From Rhizobium sp. BK196 (GTDB lineage: Bacteria > Pseudomonadota > Alphaproteobacteria > Rhizobiales > Rhizobiaceae), in assembly GCF_014193255.1 (NCBI RefSeq), contig NZ_JACHZB010000003.1, positions 62,001-126,000 on the forward strand: a stretch of DNA of 64,000 bases. Reading direction: 5' to 3'. The position numbers and the translations under genes were made by a program. This document shows, one piece after another, positions 62,926 through 64,000 of this stretch. The notes under the pieces were generated by a model. It was not told where the DNA came from. It saw only the letters and a list, made by a program, of their open reading frames with translations, and did no database searches. The stretch's first letter is position 1, and each line of letters opens with the position of its first letter.

Positions 62926-64000
62926 TCAAGCCGCTGCGATCGCCTTAAGCCAAACCGTAACCGCCACGGCCCCACCATCCGGATGGCCGATGGCGCGGTC
63001 GCCGAGATAGCTGGCGCGACCCAGTCTCGGGCGCATCGCCTTCGTGGCTTCCGCTCCCACAATTCCGGCAGTAATGGCCTCCTGCCATGCCTCGCGGGTT
63101 GGATTACCCTGGGCGAGGCTGGTGACGAAGGCATCTGCGGCCGGACGAAGAGCGTCGATCATCGTCCGGTCACCGGCCTTTGCGCCGCCGAGATCGGAGA
63201 CGGCCTGGACGGCGGCGGAGAAGGCTCCGGCCATCTCGGCTGATGTCGGGGTCTCTATGCCTGCGAGCTGGCGTGAAGCGCGCAGCAGGGCAGTGGCATA
63301 GAACGGTCCGGAGCTGCCGGCGATGGCACGTCTGAGAGCATCGCCCATCGCCATCAGTCCGCTTGCGACATCCGCAAAGGCGGCGTCGGGAAGTGCCAGC
63401 ACGGCTTCGGCACCGCGCTTCATGCTGGCGCCGAGATCGCCATCGCCGGTGATGCTGTCTAGTTCGGTCAGGTGGGCTTCTGCAGCGATCAATGCGATTG
63501 CTACAGCCTGCGCCGTCTTCTGAAGTCGCTTCCCGGAGGGGCTAATCGTTCGGGATTCGATTGGGCCTTCTGCTGATCCGAAGGATGGGAGCACGCGGTT
63601 GCGGTTGACCGCCCCGCCCCGTGGCCATGCATCCGCAGAGGTCGGTGCGTCGATCAGCTCGAGAGACCTGATATCGACATGCAGAATGGAGAGCGAGAAA
63701 CCCGGCATATCCAGGGCTGACAGGAGGGTGCCGGCCCAAGCCCTTTCGACCGAGACACCTTTGCTTTCGAGTGCAGCGAGTGCGGAACGGGCGACGATCG
63801 ACAGTTCCATCGGCGGGGTTGCGCCGAGACCATTCACCAACAGGACGACGCGATCGCCGCTCTTGAGCCTTCCGTCGGCCTCGATCGTTTCCAGGACGAG
63901 TGAGACGAGCTGGTCGACCGGTGCGATCGGAATGCGGCGAACGCCCTGTTCGCCATGGATGCCGAGACCGACCTCGATCTCCTGTTCACCGAGAGAGAAA
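62926..64000 (-). CDS. Dihydroxyacetone (glycerone) kinase, DhaK-DhaL single chain (partial)
   Basis: The frame enters from the right edge with the end of a DhaK domain (VGLGIHGEQGVRRIP, LLVNGLGATPPMEL). It continues into a DhaL domain with the ADP/Mg motif TELDSITGDGDLGASMKRGAEA and GAKAGDRTMIDALRPA. The C-terminus SYLGDRAIGHPDGGAVAVTVWL is typical of ATP-dependent single-chain kinases that phosphorylate dihydroxyacetone or other short sugars. The N-terminal half, with the covalent-binding histidine, lies outside the window. Confidence 0.92.
   Translation of the reverse strand, partial: FSLGEQEIEVGLGIHGEQGVRRIPIAPVDQLVSLVLETIEADGRLKSGDRVVLLVNGLGATPPMELSIVARSALAALESKGVSVERAWAGTLLSALDMPGFSLSILHVDIRSLELIDAPTSADAWPRGGAVNRNRVLPSFGSAEGPIESRTISPSGKRLQKTAQAVAIALIAAEAHLTELDSITGDGDLGASMKRGAEAVLALPDAAFADVASGLMAMGDALRRAIAGSSGPFYATALLRASRQLAGIETPTSAEMAGAFSAAVQAVSDLGGAKAGDRTMIDALRPAADAFVTSLAQGNPTREAWQEAITAGIVGAEATKAMRPRLGRASYLGDRAIGHPDGGAVAVTVWLKAIAAA

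Noticed and set aside
1..64000. CRISPR arrays, prophage, insertion sequences, replication origin
   Set aside because: No regularly spaced repeats, transposase, integrase, phage structural genes or clustered DnaA-type boxes were seen.

Overview
This window looks like a chromosomal segment of a Rhizobiaceae alphaproteobacterium, most likely the genus Rhizobium. Pointers are an ExoR-type Sel1 regulator, a PopZ/DUF2497 pole organiser next to valS, the dgt-argS-SPOR order, a class II (B12-dependent) ribonucleotide reductase, EcfG-type GGAAC-N16-GGTT promoters, a rhizobial intergenic palindrome and uniformly high-GC coding sequence. I see no phage, insertion sequence, transposase, integrase or CRISPR array. 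Genus and functional calls rest on recognising translated families, not on database searches.

Layout. 1-16000 is mostly core housekeeping: SPOR protein (cut by the window start), argS, dgt, an ErpA/HesB protein, an exonuclease III family gene, exoR, a FadL-type porin, valS, popZ and a protein-L-isoaspartate methyltransferase family gene. 15500-19450 holds small proteins, two KTSC-type proteins around tRNA-Cys, tRNA-Asn, a small membrane protein with an EcfG-type promoter and a 1-Cys peroxiredoxin. 19719-28258 is an uncharacterised metabolic locus: creatininase-family hydrolase, LysR regulator, NMT1-type ABC transporter, cytosine-deaminase-like amidohydrolase, FAD-linked oxidase, NAD(P)H oxidoreductase and a RidA deaminase. 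It is the best candidate here for an undescribed catabolic system, probably for a nitrogen heterocycle or cyclic amide.

28334-38560 carries an alkyltransferase, an alpha/beta hydrolase, a stress-promoter-driven secreted protein, an SDR, the compact sulfur run cysK-alaX-sseA-GNAT, a DUF1203 protein, the divergent ald/Lrp pair, an EamA exporter and a PilZ protein. 38686-48550 has a Tat-exported CpdB-like nucleotidase, a DUF2087 protein, LysR/azoreductase and TetR/SDR divergent pairs, a membrane diguanylate cyclase, a HlyU-like protein, threonine dehydratase and small membrane proteins.

48547-51070 contains a class III cyclase gene bracketed by an intact tRNA-Leu and a diverged copy of that tRNA's 3' half, as if a small islet had once integrated there. 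51219-64000 holds wrbA, a CinA-type domain, a universal stress protein, a xanthine phosphoribosyltransferase, nrdJ with a NrdR-like palindrome and long leader, a DUF2270 membrane protein flanked by two 58-bp terminator-containing direct repeats, an aldo-keto reductase, a small lipoprotein, a small membrane protein and the C-terminal part of a dihydroxyacetone kinase.
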